64,000 nucleotides of DNA from Lacimicrobium sp. SS2-24 (GTDB taxonomy: Bacteria > Pseudomonadota > Gammaproteobacteria > Enterobacterales > Alteromonadaceae), in NCBI RefSeq assembly GCF_002201535.1, contig NZ_NIWW01000002.1, positions 248,001 to 312,000 on the forward strand, given 5' to 3'. Below the pieces are notes generated by a model. That model ran no database searches. It was given only the letters and a program-made list of their open reading frames with translations, and had not been told where the DNA came from. Of this stretch, positions 1 through 10,033 are shown in pieces (positions within the stretch are counted from its first letter, which is position 1; every line of letters begins with the position of its first letter). The translations under genes were made by a program, and so were the position numbers.

Positions 1-118
1 CACCGACCCCTACAATCTGGACAGCAGCATGCAGGACATTTTTATTGTGGTTGAAAGCCTGGATACACAGGGTGAACCGGTCAGAGTACGAACCCAAACG
101 CGGTTTTTGTACCGCTGA
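1..118 (+). CDS. 3' end of an unidentified gene (partial)
   Basis: An open frame enters from the left edge and ends at TGA 116-118. Only about 38 residues are visible; they alternate polar and hydrophobic residues (for example QDIFIVVESLD and RTQTRFLYR), consistent with beta-strands at a protein C-terminus. The stop overlaps the srkA start as TGATG, which implies translational coupling and a shared transcript. I do not recognise the family from so short a tail. Confidence 0.6.
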   Translation, partial: TDPYNLDSSMQDIFIVVESLDTQGEPVRVRTQTRFLYR

Positions 119-1095
119 TGTCTGATTTCAGCTATGCCAACCTGACACCGGATCTGATCCTCGACGCCATTGAGAGCACCGGAATTCTGGTGGATTCTGG
201 TCTGCTGGCCCTCAACAGCTACGAAAACCGTGTGTATCAGTTTAGCGATCAGGATAAGCAGCGTCTGGTCGTTAAGTTTTACCGACCCGCCCGTTGGAGC
301 AGTGAGCAAATACAGGAAGAGCACGACTTTGCCATCGAGTTGCAGGACCAGGAAATACCGGTGGTGGCGCCCCTCTTGTTAGATGGTAATACGCTGCACC
401 ATTATCAGGGGTATGCCTTTGCCCTGTTTCCCTCTGTTGGTGGCCGTCAGTTTGAGGTAGATAATCTTGACCAGCTGGAGTGGATGGGGCGCTTTATTGG
501 CCGCATTCACGGCGTTGCCGGCACACGTCCTTTTGCTTGCCGTCCGTCGATTTGCACGCAAGACTTTTTGCATCAGCCTCGTCAGGTATTGACGCAGACC
601 ATACTGGTGCCTGAATCACTCAGACTGCCCTTGTTTACCATTATGGACCAGGTCATTGACATTGCCGCTGAGCAGTTCCAGCAAAGCAGCTTCTCGCCAA
701 TACGTCTGCATGGAGACTGCCACCCTGGTAACATCCTGTGGCGGGACGGCCCTACCTTTGTTGATCTGGATGATTGCCGAATGGGACCTGCCATACAGGA
801 TTTGTGGATGATGCTCTGTGGTGAGCGCGGTGAGAGGTTATTACAACTGGACACGCTGATCGGTGCCTATGAGGAATTCTGTGACTTTGATCACAAACAA
901 CTGGCGCTGATTGAACCTTTACGGGCTATGCGCATGATTCACTACATGGCGTGGCTCAGCCGTCGCTGGGAAGACCCCGCATTTCCACAGGCGTTTCCCT
1001 GGTTCAGTACTCCGAAGTACTGGGAACAGCAAATTCTCTCTCTCAAAGAACAGCTCTCTGCTTTGCAGGAGCCGCCATTGAGCCTGATGCCCTGA
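118..1095 (+). CDS. srkA: Stress response kinase A (YihE/SrkA)
   Basis: A 325-residue cytoplasmic Ser/Thr protein kinase of the choline/aminoglycoside-kinase fold (APH family). In E. coli this kinase counters MazE-MazF mediated death and envelope stress; that role is known for the family and inferred here. The catalytic loop HGDCHPGN is at residues 198-205 (catalytic Asp200) and the metal-binding VDLDD at 215-219, as expected for APH folds. The length matches E. coli SrkA (328). The start overlaps the stop of the previous gene. In enterobacteria dsbA usually follows; here cfa does, so that linkage is lost. Confidence 0.93.
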   Translation: MSDFSYANLTPDLILDAIESTGILVDSGLLALNSYENRVYQFSDQDKQRLVVKFYRPARWSSEQIQEEHDFAIELQDQEIPVVAPLLLDGNTLHHYQGYAFALFPSVGGRQFEVDNLDQLEWMGRFIGRIHGVAGTRPFACRPSICTQDFLHQPRQVLTQTILVPESLRLPLFTIMDQVIDIAAEQFQQSSFSPIRLHGDCHPGNILWRDGPTFVDLDDCRMGPAIQDLWMMLCGERGERLLQLDTLIGAYEEFCDFDHKQLALIEPLRAMRMIHYMAWLSRRWEDPAFPQAFPWFSTPKYWEQQILSLKEQLSALQEPPLSLMP

Positions 1096-1182
1096 TTTGA
1101 TTTATGGCTGACTGTCCCTTAGCATAATTTCTGTACAGCGGCTCAAAGCGCAGTATCAGGTTTATGCCGTACTTCACCAATG

Positions 1183-1190
1183 GAGGGAGT
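1183..1190 (+). promoter_or_regulatory. Ribosome binding site that decides the cfa start
   Basis: The purine run GAGGGAG lies inside the first codons of the longest frame (ATG at 1180) and at ideal distance before the ATG at 1192. The longer reading would bury its own Shine-Dalgarno sequence, so 1192 is the likely start. Confidence 0.7.
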
Positions 1191-1191
1191 C

Positions 1192-2373
1192 ATGTCAGAA
1201 ACAGCAGGTACACAGAATAAGCTACGAGAAGTGACCCACGTGCCACAAGGTACCGCAGACAAGGTGCCAGAGTGGCTGAAACAGCAGCTGAGCCCGGCTG
1301 GAATTACCATCAACGGACCCAACCCCTGGGACCCCCAGATTCATGATCAGCGTTTCTATCACAGAGTTTTACAGGAAGGATCTTTAGGCGCCGGAGAAAG
1401 CTACATGGATGGTTGGTGGGACTGTGCCAGACTGGATGAGTTTTTTACCCGTCTGACCAGCCGCCATGTTGAAAAAGCGATTAGCGGGAAGTGGGTGGCA
1501 CTGAAGCACTGGATGATGGCGAGGTTGATCAATCTGCAATCGGTGAAGCGTGCTTTTCAGGTAGCAGAGCAACATTATGATGTGGGCAATGATCTGTATG
1601 AGGCCATGCTTGACCCGACCCTGTGTTATTCCTGTGGTTATTGGCATCAGGCACAATCATTGTACGAGGCCCAGCGGGCCAAGCTCGATCTGGTATGCCG
1701 GAAAATGGAGTTGCAGGCAGGCGACCGTGTTCTGGATATCGGTTGTGGCTGGGGGAGTTTTGCCGAATTTGCCGCGCGTGAATATCAGGCCAGTGTCACC
1801 GGTGTGACCATTTCCAGGGAGCAACAAAAGCTGGCCAGGGAACGCTGCAAAGAGTTAGACGTCGATATTCGTTTGCAGGACTATCGCAGCCTTGAAGGAC
1901 AATTCAATAAGCTGGTTTCTATCGGCATGTTTGAGCATGTTGGGCAGAAGAATTACGACACCTATTTTGCTAAAGCCCGACGCTTGCTCAAGGACGATGG
2001 GGTATTTGTGCTGCATACCATAGGTAAAATGGAGTCGCAGCTGGGGACAGACCCCTGGATCCACAAATACATTTTCCCGAACGGGGCGATTCCGTCGCTG
2101 ACACAAATCAGCCAGGCCTGTGAGCCCTATTTTGTCATCGAAGACGTACACAATTTCGGGCCAGACTATGATCGTACCCTGATGAGCTGGCTGGAAAACT
2201 TCCTGGTCGCCTGGCCAGATCTGAAAGACAAATATAATGAGCGCTTTTACCGTATGTGGATCTACTATTTGCAGTGTTGTGCCGGTGCGTTCAGAAGCCG
2301 CAACCTGCAACTCTTTCAGGTGGTATTGCGTAAGCCCGGCTCAGGCTTAACTCGCTATCACAGCCCCAGATAA
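1192..2373 (+). CDS. cfa: Cyclopropane-fatty-acyl-phospholipid synthase
   Basis: SAM-dependent enzyme that methylenates cis double bonds of membrane phospholipid acyl chains, usually in stationary phase or under acid stress. The protein has 393 residues from the chosen ATG, close to E. coli Cfa (382). An N-terminal lipid-binding region (DPQIHDQRFYHRVL) precedes a class I methyltransferase domain whose SAM loop VLDIGCGWGSF starts near residue 180. The family marker HYDVGNDLY is near residue 128, and CYSCGYW, holding the conserved active-site-region cysteine, is near 145. About 96 bp separate it from srkA, so it may have its own promoter. Confidence 0.95.
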   Translation: MSETAGTQNKLREVTHVPQGTADKVPEWLKQQLSPAGITINGPNPWDPQIHDQRFYHRVLQEGSLGAGESYMDGWWDCARLDEFFTRLTSRHVEKAISGKWVALKHWMMARLINLQSVKRAFQVAEQHYDVGNDLYEAMLDPTLCYSCGYWHQAQSLYEAQRAKLDLVCRKMELQAGDRVLDIGCGWGSFAEFAAREYQASVTGVTISREQQKLARERCKELDVDIRLQDYRSLEGQFNKLVSIGMFEHVGQKNYDTYFAKARRLLKDDGVFVLHTIGKMESQLGTDPWIHKYIFPNGAIPSLTQISQACEPYFVIEDVHNFGPDYDRTLMSWLENFLVAWPDLKDKYNERFYRMWIYYLQCCAGAFRSRNLQLFQVVLRKPGSGLTRYHSPR

Positions 2374-2444
2374 TATAGGGGCCAGCTGCATCAAAGGCTC
2401 GCCCCTGCCTTACCTGACAACTCTTAAAATAAGAACTTCTGTTC

Positions 2445-5400
2445 TTAATTTCGCTGGATGCGGTAGAAGGCGCAGTACAATACGGGTACCACACCCAGTG
2501 TCATCACCGTACCAATCCCCAACCCAAAGGCAATGGCACTGGCCATACCGTAAAACAAAGGGTCGTTCCCTATTATCAGCGGCATCAGGCCCATGATGGT
2601 GGTAATGGTGGTCATGGCGATAGGGCGAACGCGCATCAGGCAGGCGTCAATAACCGCTTGATAATCAGCCTTGTCTTCCTGCTTTTCCAGGTTGATGCGA
2701 TCGATCAGCACGATGGCATTGTTAATGATAATTCCTGCCAGGCTGTACAAGCCCAGTGAGACCATAAAACCGAAGGGCGCCTGCATCACAAACAGTCCGA
2801 CGATAGCGCCAATAAAGGACAGTGGAATGGTCAGTACAATCACCATGGCCGGCCGGTAACCATTAAACTGGGCGATCAGTAATATCAGAATCAGTCCCAA
2901 TACCATCGGCATACTGGCACTCAGGGCGCGCTGAGCAGCCGCTGACTCGGTAATGGCACCATCGTATTCAATGCTGTGATTAATGGAAAGGTCTTCGGCC
3001 AGGGCCTGAATGTCTGCATCAATCTGCTGCTGCAAGTCTTCGGCCGACATATGGATATTGCGGGCTTCGACACTTACCGTACGGAACATGTCTTCACGAT
3101 GGATAATGGCGTACTGGTTTACCGGTGCAAACTCTGCCACCTGAAACAAGGGGACCGCTCTGCCGGTACTGTGAGAGTAAACATTACGGGTACGCAGCCT
3201 GTCGAGGTTAGAGCGCTCAGCGTCTTCGGCACGCAGCATAATGGGGATAATTTCGTCCTGCTCCCGAAACTCAGTGATGGTGAGCCCGGAAAAATAGCCC
3301 TGCAAGGCATTGGCGATGTCCTGAGAGGTGACACCGGCTCGCCTGGCCCGGTGCTGATCGACGCGCACTTCCACCTTGGTAATCCGGTTTTCCCAGTCGC
3401 TGCGAATGTCCAGTGTGTCCGGAATTTGCTGCAGCAATGCCATGATCTGCTGAGCCTTGTTGTAGATGACATCCTTATCGGGGCCCTTCACCTGAATCTT
3501 GATGGTGCTTGAATCTGATGGCCCGAGGAACATCTTTTTAACCCTGGCGACCAGGTTTGGGAATGAACGTTCTAATTCATTATTGAGCTGCAGGGCTAAG
3601 GCTTTGAGATCCTGTCCTGGATGGGTATTGAGTACGATAAAGCCTTTGTTCTCTGCGGGATCTTCGGGGTTGAGTGAGAGCACGAATCTGGGGCCGCTAA
3701 AGCCCACATAGCCGGAGTAGGATTCAATCACCTGATCGAAGCGCTCATGGTCCAGCCAGGCGAAGATTTCCTGCATCTGGCGATTGGTGGCCCGTGCGGA
3801 GGTGCCACTGGGTAAATCAATATTAATCAGAATCTGGGTTCGGTCGGAGTTAGGAAAAAACTGTTTCGGCAGGTGCCCCAGGGCCACCACAGACAATACA
3901 AATACCAGCGTCAGCGCACCCATGAAAAGGGCTTTGCGTGCAAGAATCCAGTGCAAAAAGCCTTCATAACGAGCGTATAAGGCTGGATGGCGTTCTGTCG
4001 CGGCAACCTTGTTGTCGGTATTGACCCGAATAAAGTAGTAACACAGCACCGGGGTAATACACAGGGCCAGCACCCAGCTGGTGAACAGCGTAATCAGAAT
4101 GACCAGTGAAATAGAGCGGGTATATTCCCCGGCCACATGATCTGCCAGCATCAATGGCAGGAAAAACAGCACCGTGGTTGCCGATGAGCTTAACAGCGGC
4201 AGCGCCAGTTCCCGTCCACTCTGGCACATGGCGTTAAAGCGCTCCTGGCCTTTTTCCAGGCGACGTTTAAAATCCTCCGCCAGCACAATGCCATTATCTA
4301 CCAGTAACCCCAGCGCAATAATCAGGGTGGCCAGGCTCATACGCTCCAGCTTTATGTCCAGAAATTGCATCAGAGTGAGGCTGGCCAGCATCACCATCGG
4401 AATGATGGTGCCCACAATCAGGCCGGTGCGCACGCCCAGAAACAACACCACAACCACCAGCACAATCGCCAGCGTCTGCAATACGCTTAACGAGACACCG
4501 TTGATGGTTTTTTCCACCTGCTCGGCTTGATACGTAGCGATATCCAGTTCATAACCTAACGGCAGTGTTGTCTCTATCTGATTGATTTTCTGCGTCATTC
4601 TTGGCGCGTATTCGAGAATGTTGTAACCAGGCAGCATGGCAATGGCAAAGAAAATCGCGGGCTCACCGTTAAAGTAGGCGGGTTTCACGGGTGGATCCTG
4701 AAAATCACGACGGATGTCGACGATATCTTTAAGGGCAATAAACTCATCACTGCCTGGAATAGTAATGTGGGTGTTGGCGATATCACTGAGACTATTGAAA
4801 TTGCCTGATGGCTCAATAATAAAGCTGCGGGTACCGGTATCGACCTGGCCGCCGGGACTGATAATATTCTGGTTCTGCAGTTCGCCAATGAGCGACTGGG
4901 GAGATATACCCAGCTGGGCCAGTCTGGCATTGGATGCTTGCAAGTAGATTCGCTGCTCCTGCTGACCGAGCAGATCAATTTTCTTTGTGCCCTCCACGCC
5001 ATAGAGGCTGTCACGGATATGTTTCGCCATACTGTGCATTTTGGCCATATCAAAGCCATCGGCGGTGAGCGCCAGGGTAATCACCGAAACATCCCCAAAC
5101 TCATCGTTGACAACAGGGGTGCGGGTTCCATCGGGCAGGCGACGCTGCGCTTCGGTCACTTTATTGCGTAGATCCTGCCAGATCGCGTCCAGGTTAAAAT
5201 ATCGGTCATAAATTTTGACGTGAATGATGGATAAACCGGTTGAGGATGAGGAGGTCAGCTTTTTGACTTCCGGAATCTTGCGAATTTCTTCTTCAAGCTT
5301 CTTGGTGATCAGCTGCTCGACACGTTCAGGCGCCATGCCAGGATAAGACGTTGTGACAATGGCTTCGCGGATGGTAATGCTGGGATCTTCCTGCGCCGGC

Positions 5401-5495
5401 ATTGTGAAATAGGCATAGATGCCGTTGATGAGCAACAGGGCAAGCACCACAAATAAGGTTTTGCGGTAATGAAAGGCCAGTTCAGTAAGATTCAT
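2445..5495 (-). CDS. RND efflux transporter, inner-membrane permease
   Basis: A 1016-residue inner-membrane pump of the resistance-nodulation-division superfamily, exporting hydrophobic or amphiphilic compounds with proton antiport. TM1 is at about residues 13-33, followed by a large periplasmic porter domain, a TM2-6 block, a second periplasmic domain and a final TM block. The TM4 motif reads LVDNGIVLAED where AcrB has two adjacent aspartates (Asp407-Asp408), so the second is Asn; TM10 has INNAIVLID where AcrB has the relay Lys940. This is typical of a distinct RND subgroup related to MexK/TriC-like pumps (my recollection). It forms an operon with the adaptor gene just upstream (9-bp gap). 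No outer-membrane channel gene is adjacent, so a shared TolC is likely. Substrate unknown. Confidence 0.93.
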   Translation of the reverse strand: MNLTELAFHYRKTLFVVLALLLINGIYAYFTMPAQEDPSITIREAIVTTSYPGMAPERVEQLITKKLEEEIRKIPEVKKLTSSSSTGLSIIHVKIYDRYFNLDAIWQDLRNKVTEAQRRLPDGTRTPVVNDEFGDVSVITLALTADGFDMAKMHSMAKHIRDSLYGVEGTKKIDLLGQQEQRIYLQASNARLAQLGISPQSLIGELQNQNIISPGGQVDTGTRSFIIEPSGNFNSLSDIANTHITIPGSDEFIALKDIVDIRRDFQDPPVKPAYFNGEPAIFFAIAMLPGYNILEYAPRMTQKINQIETTLPLGYELDIATYQAEQVEKTINGVSLSVLQTLAIVLVVVVLFLGVRTGLIVGTIIPMVMLASLTLMQFLDIKLERMSLATLIIALGLLVDNGIVLAEDFKRRLEKGQERFNAMCQSGRELALPLLSSSATTVLFFLPLMLADHVAGEYTRSISLVILITLFTSWVLALCITPVLCYYFIRVNTDNKVAATERHPALYARYEGFLHWILARKALFMGALTLVFVLSVVALGHLPKQFFPNSDRTQILINIDLPSGTSARATNRQMQEIFAWLDHERFDQVIESYSGYVGFSGPRFVLSLNPEDPAENKGFIVLNTHPGQDLKALALQLNNELERSFPNLVARVKKMFLGPSDSSTIKIQVKGPDKDVIYNKAQQIMALLQQIPDTLDIRSDWENRITKVEVRVDQHRARRAGVTSQDIANALQGYFSGLTITEFREQDEIIPIMLRAEDAERSNLDRLRTRNVYSHSTGRAVPLFQVAEFAPVNQYAIIHREDMFRTVSVEARNIHMSAEDLQQQIDADIQALAEDLSINHSIEYDGAITESAAAQRALSASMPMVLGLILILLIAQFNGYRPAMVIVLTIPLSFIGAIVGLFVMQAPFGFMVSLGLYSLAGIIINNAIVLIDRINLEKQEDKADYQAVIDACLMRVRPIAMTTITTIMGLMPLIIGNDPLFYGMASAIAFGLGIGTVMTLGVVPVLYCAFYRIQRN

Positions 5496-5504
5496 AGCCG
5501 ACCC

Positions 5505-6605
5505 TCAGTTAAACAATTTAACTTGCTGATCCAGCAGCGTCACCGGCTGACCATCCCGTAAAAAGGCGACACCAGCGGTGGCGATGATGTCACCTTGTTC
5601 CAGACCGGAGGAAATATACACTTCATTATTGAGCAGGTTTTCTGTCTGCACCTGTCGTTTATGAACCACTTCCTTGTCACTGTCATACACGAAAACATGG
5701 GCGGTTTGGCCGCTACCTGCCGCAACCGCCGACACCGGAACTCTGATACTTGAATCTGAATGACCGCTGCGCCCGCTGGCTTCAAAGGTGAAGTCCACTT
5801 CGGCGGTCATGCCTCCTCTGAGCCGGGGTGGCGCCTCGGTCAGTCTGACCACCACAGGGAACGCATTCGCCGCTTCGGCGCGCGTACCAATTTCACTGAC
5901 GATACCCTTAACCGTGAGACCATCGGCGGCAGGAAAATGCACCGGAACCTGCATTTCCTTGCGCAGTTCCTGAATGAGGGTCTCCGGCACCATGACGCGG
6001 GCTTCCAGGCCGTGATTACCCTCTATTTCAAACGCCGTCTGACCGGCAGCGACTTGCTGTGAGGGTTCGATGATACGACGCGTAATCACACCGTCATAGG
6101 GGGCCAGCAAGATACTGTCCTGCAGATTTTTACGGGCGATATCCAGTTGCGCTTCAGCCACTGCTGCACCACTGCGGGCCGTCTCAAAGGCGCCCTTGGC
6201 GTTATCGAAACCTGAACGTGAGACGACGCCTTGTTTGAGCAGTTCGGCGTAGCGGTGATACTCATTTTCGGCCTCGGTCAGGGTTGCCGTAGCCTGAGCC
6301 AGGGATGCCTGTGCAGATTGCAGTCCCAGTCTGAAGCTGCGTTGGTCGAGGCGGGCCAGTTCCTGATCTTTACGCACCGTTTCGCCCAGTTTGACGCCAA
6401 CCGAGGCGACTTTGCCATTCACTTCAAAGCTCAGACTGGCGGCTTCCACCGGTGCCAGGGTACCGGATAAGCGGCGTATCTGTTCAAGTTGAACCCTTTG
6501 TACCTCCATCCAGGCAATGGGACGGATGTGTTCAGAAGTGGGTGTTGTGGGCTGATTACAGCCCAATAAGGTTAAAACACTTAATACACACCAGACACTG
6601 CGCAT
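5505..6605 (-). CDS. RND efflux periplasmic adaptor lipoprotein
   Basis: A 366-residue membrane fusion protein linking the permease to an outer-membrane channel. The N-terminus has a lipoprotein signal with lipobox LLGC at residues 13-16, so the mature protein should be anchored through Cys16. Then come a biotinyl-lipoyl-like segment (FEVNGKVASVGVKLGETV, about 61-78), an alpha-helical hairpin rich in Ala/Gln/Glu (about 90-165), a second lipoyl half (APYDGVITRR) and beta-barrel and membrane-proximal domains. It is first in the operon, with the permease 9 bp downstream. A gap of about 110 bp to the divergent peptidase gene should hold promoters for both. Confidence 0.92.
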   Translation of the reverse strand: MRSVWCVLSVLTLLGCNQPTTPTSEHIRPIAWMEVQRVQLEQIRRLSGTLAPVEAASLSFEVNGKVASVGVKLGETVRKDQELARLDQRSFRLGLQSAQASLAQATATLTEAENEYHRYAELLKQGVVSRSGFDNAKGAFETARSGAAVAEAQLDIARKNLQDSILLAPYDGVITRRIIEPSQQVAAGQTAFEIEGNHGLEARVMVPETLIQELRKEMQVPVHFPAADGLTVKGIVSEIGTRAEAANAFPVVVRLTEAPPRLRGGMTAEVDFTFEASGRSGHSDSSIRVPVSAVAAGSGQTAHVFVYDSDKEVVHKRQVQTENLLNNEVYISSGLEQGDIIATAGVAFLRDGQPVTLLDQQVKLFN

Positions 6606-6759
6606 AATAGGACTCTCAGGACAATTATAGGCCTATCCTACAGATCCGATCAGTCACGGAAAAGGGTTGCTGTGCATCTGGTTAGTTTTGACTGGGGCAA
6701 GAGTGTAAACCTTTGTTATGATGCTGCCATTGAGCCAACATTCAAAGCAAGGGATGACC

Positions 6760-7671
6760 ATGACCTACCCCATTGGCACGCCGGGTACGCCCTGGACAGA
6801 TAAAGAAAAAGCACAGTGGCTGGCGGCACAGGCGATCAAACGCAGCTATGAGGATGAGGTGCTGGTACGTTTAGATTCCCTGCCACAAGGCTTTGAAATA
6901 GAACAATATGGAACGCTTCGTTACCAGCAGGGTACGTATCCGCTGTTCGGGGTGAAAGCCCCCGGTTGGCAAGATGGCAGGCCTACGGCGCTGATTACCG
7001 GCGGCGTGCATGGTTATGAAACCAGCGGTGTGCAAGGTGCTCTTGATTTTCTGCACGAGCAGGCGATGGGATACAGTGACAGCCTGAACATTCTGGTTGC
7101 ACCCTGTATCAGTCCCTGGGCCTATGAAACTATCAATCGCTGGAATCCTGAGGCACAGGATCCAAATCGCAATTTTACTGCGTACAGCCCCGTCGCCGAA
7201 TCCTCCCTGCTGATAGCTTGGGTCGGTAAACAAAGAACAGATATTCTTACTCATATTGATCTTCACGAAACAACAGACTCAGATAACCTTGAATTCAGAC
7301 CCGCGCTGGCCGCGCGGGACGGCGTCGTCAATCACAACTGGAATATTCCCGACGGATTCTACCTGGTTGGTGACAGTGAGCAGCAGCAAGCCGCATTTCA
7401 GCAGGCGGTACTGGATAGCGTCAGCCAAGTGACTCACATTGCAGAAGCGGATGCGCAAGGGCAACTGATTGGTACCCCCATCGCAAGGCATGGGCTTATC
7501 TATTATCCCACCAAAAAGTATGGCTTATGTATTGGTTTCAGTGATGCCCAATACAAGACGACGACAGAAGTTTACCCTGATAGTCCTAGGGTCACGCCAC
7601 AGCAATGCAATCAGGCTCAGGTTGCGGCCGTAACAGGCGGGTTGGAGTATGTGATTCAGGCGCTGGAATAA
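6760..7671 (+). CDS. M14-family zinc carboxypeptidase-like protein
   Basis: A 303-residue protein with the M14 metallopeptidase/deacylase core. The zinc ligands are seen as HGYE (His84 and Glu87) and LHET (His169), with the substrate-binding DPNRNF between them. No signal peptide is evident, so it is likely cytoplasmic. M14 relatives without a secretion signal include peptide amidases and succinylglutamate desuccinylase-like deacylases; I cannot choose between them. The frame could begin at 6718, but AGCAAGGG at 6746-6753 fits ATG 6760 (or 6754). It stands alone between the divergent efflux operon and convergent typA. Confidence 0.85.
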   Translation: MTYPIGTPGTPWTDKEKAQWLAAQAIKRSYEDEVLVRLDSLPQGFEIEQYGTLRYQQGTYPLFGVKAPGWQDGRPTALITGGVHGYETSGVQGALDFLHEQAMGYSDSLNILVAPCISPWAYETINRWNPEAQDPNRNFTAYSPVAESSLLIAWVGKQRTDILTHIDLHETTDSDNLEFRPALAARDGVVNHNWNIPDGFYLVGDSEQQQAAFQQAVLDSVSQVTHIAEADAQGQLIGTPIARHGLIYYPTKKYGLCIGFSDAQYKTTTEVYPDSPRVTPQQCNQAQVAAVTGGLEYVIQALE

Positions 7672-7764
7672 TCCCCCTTACAAGGCGCGTCAGTGTCATG
7701 GCGTCATTAGCGTGATGCGGCCCGGTAGCACGAAAATTCTCACCAAGGTGTAACCGCCAGGCAA

Positions 7765-7796
7765 AAAAAACCGCAGTCCGGGACTGCGGTTTTTTC
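7765..7796. terminator. Bidirectional terminator between the M14 gene and typA
   Basis: A GC-rich inverted repeat (CCGCAGTC at 7771-7778 with GACTGCGG at 7782-7789, loop CGG) is flanked by an A-run on the left and a T-run on the right. It can therefore end transcription from both converging genes. Confidence 0.9.
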
Positions 7797-7815
7797 ATTT
7801 TACGGTCAAACAGGC

Positions 7816-9651
7816 TTAGTCGCTGCTTCTGGATGCGCGTTTGCGCTCGTTTTCTGTGAGCAATTTTTTGCGCAAACGAATGTGGTTAGGGGTGACTTCC
7901 ACCAGCTCATCGTCGTCGATAAACTCCAGTGCCTGTTCCAGTGACATTCTGATTGGGGGTGACAGGGTCAGTGCCTCATCGGTGCCCGCCGCGCGAACGT
8001 TGGTCAACTGCTTGCCTTTAAGACAGTTAACGGTCAGATCATTAGAGCGGCTGTGTATACCGATAATCTGGCCTTCGTATACCTCTTCACCATGTCCGGT
8101 AAACAGGCGACCCCGTTCCTGCAAATTGAACAGCGCATAGGCCAATGCCTTGCCTTTGCCGTTAGAAATCAGCACACCGTTATTACGCTGACCGATACGG
8201 CCACCCACATGGGGCTGATAGCTGTCAAAGGTATGGTAAATCAGGCCACTGCCAGAGGTCAGCGTCATAAAGTCGGTCTGAAAGCCGATCAGTCCGCGAC
8301 TGGGTACGAAAAAGTCGATACGCACACGGCCTTTGCCGTCCGGGTTCATGTCGCGCATCTCGGCCTTACGCAAACCCAGTTGCTCCATGATGGCACCCTG
8401 ATGTTCTTCTTCGATGTCCACCGTCAGTGTCTCGAAGGGTTCCATCAGCTGCTCGCCATCCTTCTTGAGAATGACTTCTGGACGAGATACGGCCAGCTCA
8501 TAACCTTCACGGCGCATGTTTTCAATCAGTACGCCAAGGTGCAGTTCACCGCGACCCGACACCCGGAATTTATCCGGATCCACCGTTTCTTCCACCCGCA
8601 GTGCCACGTTGTGCTTCAGTTCGGTTTGCAGGCGTTCCAGAATTTGTCTGGAGGTGACGAATTTACCGTCCTGACCGGCGAAGGGAGAGGTATTGACCTG
8701 AAAGGTCATGGTCACAGTAGGTTCATCAACGGTCAGTGCAGGTAAGGCTTCAACGGCATCCACAGCGCACAGGGTATCAGAGATTTTAAGCTCACCCAGA
8801 CCACTGAGCGCAATGATGTCACCAGCAGAGGCGGTTTCTGCTTCGTACCTGTCCAGTCCCAGATAGCCAAAGACCTTTCCTATTTTACCATTACGTTTAC
8901 TGCCATCGGCGCCCACTATGGTGACGGGCTGGTTCACCTGAACCTGTCCCTGCTTCAGTCGGCCAATACCGATAACACCCAGGTAGCTGGAGTAATCCAG
9001 CTGCGAGATTTGCATCTGCAGAGCGCCCTGTGGATTGGCATCAGGCGGCGACACTTTCTCAACGATGGCTTCAAACAACGGTGTCATATCGCCACCGGAT
9101 GCGTTTTCATCGCTGCTGGCCCAGCCCTGCAATGCCGATGCGTAGATAACCGGGAAGTCCAGTTGTTGGTCGTTGGCCCCCAGATTGTCAAACAGATCGA
9201 ATACCTGATCCATTACCCAATCAGGGCGTGCGCCCGGACGGTCAATTTTGTTGATAACCAGAATCGGGTTGAGGCCATGGGCAAACGCCTTCTGGGTTAC
9301 AAAGCGTGTTTGCGGCATAGGTCCATCTACAGCGTCCACCAGCAATAGTACGGAGTCGGCCATCGACAATACCCGTTCCACTTCACCACCGAAATCGGCG
9401 TGTCCTGGGGTATCCAGAATGTTGATGCGGTAGTCCTGCCAGTTAATTGCCGTATTCTTGGCCAGAATCGTGATGCCACGCTCTTTTTCCAGCGCATTTG
9501 AGTCCATTACCCTCTCGTCAGCATCTTTGCGGCTGTCCAGGGTGCCGGACTGCTGCAGCAGTTTGTCTACCAGGGTGGTTTTACCGTGGTCAACGTGGGC
9601 GATAATGGCGATATTCCTCAATTTGTCGAGTGAGGTATGTTGTGAACTCAT
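7816..9651 (-). CDS. typA: Ribosome-associated GTPase TypA/BipA
   Basis: Translational GTPase of the EF-G/LepA superfamily that binds 70S ribosomes and helps 50S assembly at low temperature and under stress. G-domain motifs are AHVDHGKTT (residues 18-26), DTPGHADF and NKID; domains II, III and V and the TypA-specific C-terminus follow. The chosen start gives 611 residues, close to E. coli BipA (607). A longer frame to 9723 adds 24 residues with no family similarity, so I prefer ATG 9651. It is transcribed divergently from glnA across a 446-bp control region. Confidence 0.95.
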   Translation of the reverse strand: MSSQHTSLDKLRNIAIIAHVDHGKTTLVDKLLQQSGTLDSRKDADERVMDSNALEKERGITILAKNTAINWQDYRINILDTPGHADFGGEVERVLSMADSVLLLVDAVDGPMPQTRFVTQKAFAHGLNPILVINKIDRPGARPDWVMDQVFDLFDNLGANDQQLDFPVIYASALQGWASSDENASGGDMTPLFEAIVEKVSPPDANPQGALQMQISQLDYSSYLGVIGIGRLKQGQVQVNQPVTIVGADGSKRNGKIGKVFGYLGLDRYEAETASAGDIIALSGLGELKISDTLCAVDAVEALPALTVDEPTVTMTFQVNTSPFAGQDGKFVTSRQILERLQTELKHNVALRVEETVDPDKFRVSGRGELHLGVLIENMRREGYELAVSRPEVILKKDGEQLMEPFETLTVDIEEEHQGAIMEQLGLRKAEMRDMNPDGKGRVRIDFFVPSRGLIGFQTDFMTLTSGSGLIYHTFDSYQPHVGGRIGQRNNGVLISNGKGKALAYALFNLQERGRLFTGHGEEVYEGQIIGIHSRSNDLTVNCLKGKQLTNVRAAGTDEALTLSPPIRMSLEQALEFIDDDELVEVTPNHIRLRKKLLTENERKRASRSSD

Positions 9652-9853
9652 AATGCATTTCTCAGTAAGTGGCTTGGCAAAGGACAGAGCGGAGCGCTGC
9701 GCAGATGTGCAGATTTTAATCAACAGCCGGTTTTTCAGGCGGCGGATTGTACAGTTTTATCGCATAGACCAAAAGCAATAAATGCGTCTGTCTATCATAG
9801 TTGCCAAATGATGACCTTTTGATGACACCGTGAGCGCAGGCGCATCAGGTTAT

Positions 9854-9870
9854 TGCACCAAAATGGAATT
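9854..9870 (+). promoter_or_regulatory. Degenerate NtrC half-site upstream of glnA
   Basis: TGCACCAAAATGGAATT keeps the left arm and spacer of the 17-bp NtrC palindrome, but the right arm is lost (GGAATT instead of GGTGCA). A lone GGTGCA occurs at about 9892-9897. Weak upstream sites of this kind can help NtrC oligomerise. Functional status is uncertain. Confidence 0.45.
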
Positions 9871-9925
9871 CGGCTACCTTTAGGTGCAGCAACAGGCTAA
9901 AGTGGTGATCTTTTTGGTGCACCTG

Positions 9926-9942
9926 TGCACTTAAATGGTGCA
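9926..9942 (+). promoter_or_regulatory. NtrC binding site (enhancer) of glnA
   Basis: TGCACTTAAATGGTGCA is a perfect match to the 17-bp NtrC consensus TGCAC-N7-GTGCA. It lies about 75 bp upstream of the -24 element, the usual place for an NtrC enhancer. An overlapping GGTGCACC at 9916-9923 adds another half-site. Confidence 0.85.
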
Positions 9943-10017
9943 ATCAGGCGTTGCATCACTCAATGTGCCCAGAGCGGTGCACCGGCAATGTGCGGTCTGT
10001 GGCCAAGTCAGGATGAT

Positions 10018-10033
10018 TGGCACGATTATCGCT
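10018..10033 (+). promoter_or_regulatory. Sigma54 promoter of glnA
   Basis: TGGCACGATTATCGCT matches the RpoN consensus TGGCAC-N5-TTGCW, with GG at 10019-10020 and GC at 10031-10032 separated by exactly 10 bp as required. Together with the enhancer at 9926-9942 it predicts that glnA is switched on by phosphorylated NtrC under nitrogen limitation. Confidence 0.85.

Noticed and set aside
8053-8745. Long plus-strand open frame opposite typA (230 codons)
   Set aside because: Antisense shadow of a conserved gene; no ribosome site and no family resemblance.
9966-9981. Third NtrC site (TGCCCAGAGCGGTGCA)
   Set aside because: The arms are one base too close (16 bp overall) and the left arm is mismatched.
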